From assembly GCA_045642965.1 (NCBI GenBank), contig JAZUJX010000033.1:1-5571 (forward strand): 5,571 nucleotides of DNA, in the 5' to 3' direction. The notes beneath the pieces are model-generated. The model did not search any database and had not been told where the DNA came from. It saw nothing but the letters and a program-made list of their open reading frames with translations. This stretch comes from Equadaptatus sp045642965 (lineage in GTDB: Bacteria > Synergistota > Synergistia > Synergistales > Synergistaceae). The position numbers were made by a program, and so were the translations under genes. Shown here piece by piece: positions 4,975-5,571 of the stretch (position 1 is the stretch's first letter; each line of letters starts with the position of its first letter).

Positions 4975-5571
4975 TTGAAAAAAACATACGTGCTGCTGCT
5001 TGCGGCAATACTGAACATATCGTTTGCACCGGCGCTCCATGCGGAAGCTTTTGAACTGCGCATACCCTGTGAAGAAGGCGCTAAAGTCGTCGCAGTACGA
5101 GACGGGCAGACACCGGTTGAACTTGGTGAGGTTATAAAAATACCGCACAGCACACGTTATCCGGCATACACAGCAAGCGCATGGGGCAAAGAAAGCGCTG
5201 TCTGCGCTTCCGCAGTCAACGCGCTCCATCTTCTTGTTTCGGTTGAAAAGGAAAAAGGCCGCACAATAAGCATAATACCGCAGGAAACAATAGCACCTGC
5301 CGCAAAAGCTGGGACATCTTTCATACTCTCAACAAAAGCTGGAACTGGCTGTTTCGGCGCATGGTCACCAAAGGTAGGTTCCGAAGCCGTGCTGAGAAAC
5401 GGCAGCGGTACAGAGAGAAAACTCTCAAAAGATGAATTTATCAAAAAAGGCGAAACACTGGTCATAAAAGTGCAGGACACAACAATTCCTGTATATATAG
5501 AAATCGAAAACAAACCGGGCGGCAGAGTCATAAAATACGACGGCAAAAGCTGGACAACCATAGGCCGTGTA
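4975..5571 (+). CDS. Secreted protein of unknown family, 3' end cut by window edge
   Basis: I do not recognise this protein. The frame is open for 199 codons from TTG at 4975 to the right edge. The start is bounded by an in-frame TAA at 4948-4950, and there is no ATG codon anywhere in the visible frame. Residues 1-25 look like a Sec signal peptide: KK at 2-3, a hydrophobic core from about 5 to 20, then LHA-E-A. Signal peptidase I could cut after A23 or after A25 (A-E-A). There is no lipobox. The rest has no further membrane segment and alternates short polar and hydrophobic stretches, suggesting mostly beta structure. Cysteines occur at 32, 77 and 126. Segments worth searching with are YPAYTASAWGKESAVCASAV at 62-81 and STKAGTGCFGAWSPKVGSEA at 119-138. 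It follows hydE by 7 nt and is probably cotranscribed, but nothing in its sequence links it to hydrogenase maturation. Being secreted, it would act outside the cytoplasm. Confidence 0.85.
   Translation, partial: MKKTYVLLLAAILNISFAPALHAEAFELRIPCEEGAKVVAVRDGQTPVELGEVIKIPHSTRYPAYTASAWGKESAVCASAVNALHLLVSVEKEKGRTISIIPQETIAPAAKAGTSFILSTKAGTGCFGAWSPKVGSEAVLRNGSGTERKLSKDEFIKKGETLVIKVQDTTIPVYIEIENKPGGRVIKYDGKSWTTIGRV

Overview
The window reads as ordinary chromosomal sequence from an anaerobic bacterium, with seven protein genes and one tRNA in two divergent transcription units. The anaerobe inference rests mainly on a HydE-type radical SAM protein, which matures [FeFe]-hydrogenase. Lineage cannot be fixed from this sequence. 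GC content looks moderate, start codons are often not ATG (TTG twice, GTG once), and CCA is encoded in the tRNA gene. A Firmicutes-like or Synergistota-like anaerobe would fit, but this is only a guess.

Left and centre (1-3679, minus strand): a compact operon read right to left as acpS, nnrD, tsaE, tsaB and an RlmD/RumA-type rRNA methyltransferase gene whose 3' end lies beyond the left edge. Gaps are 1-2 nt, except that nnrD and tsaE overlap by 14 nt, so strong translational coupling is expected. The operon combines carrier-protein activation (AcpS), repair of damaged NAD(P)H (NnrD), two parts of the t6A37 tRNA-modification machinery (TsaE, TsaB) and 23S rRNA m5U methylation. It is a housekeeping cluster with a translation-quality theme.

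Middle (3680-3772): the only real intergenic gap, 93 bp. It holds two predicted sigma-70-type promoters whose elements interleave, one firing left into acpS and one firing right into the tRNA.

Right (3773-5571, plus strand): a tRNA-Leu(UAG) gene, then only 22 nt later a hydE gene, then after 7 nt a gene for a secreted protein of unknown family that runs off the right edge. No terminator is visible between them, so the tRNA and the two mRNAs may share one primary transcript. No hydG, hydF or hydrogenase structural gene is in view.

I see no mobile element, CRISPR array, phage gene or large repeat. I found no convincing new system. The least explained items are the secreted protein, the tRNA-hydE arrangement and the interleaved promoters.
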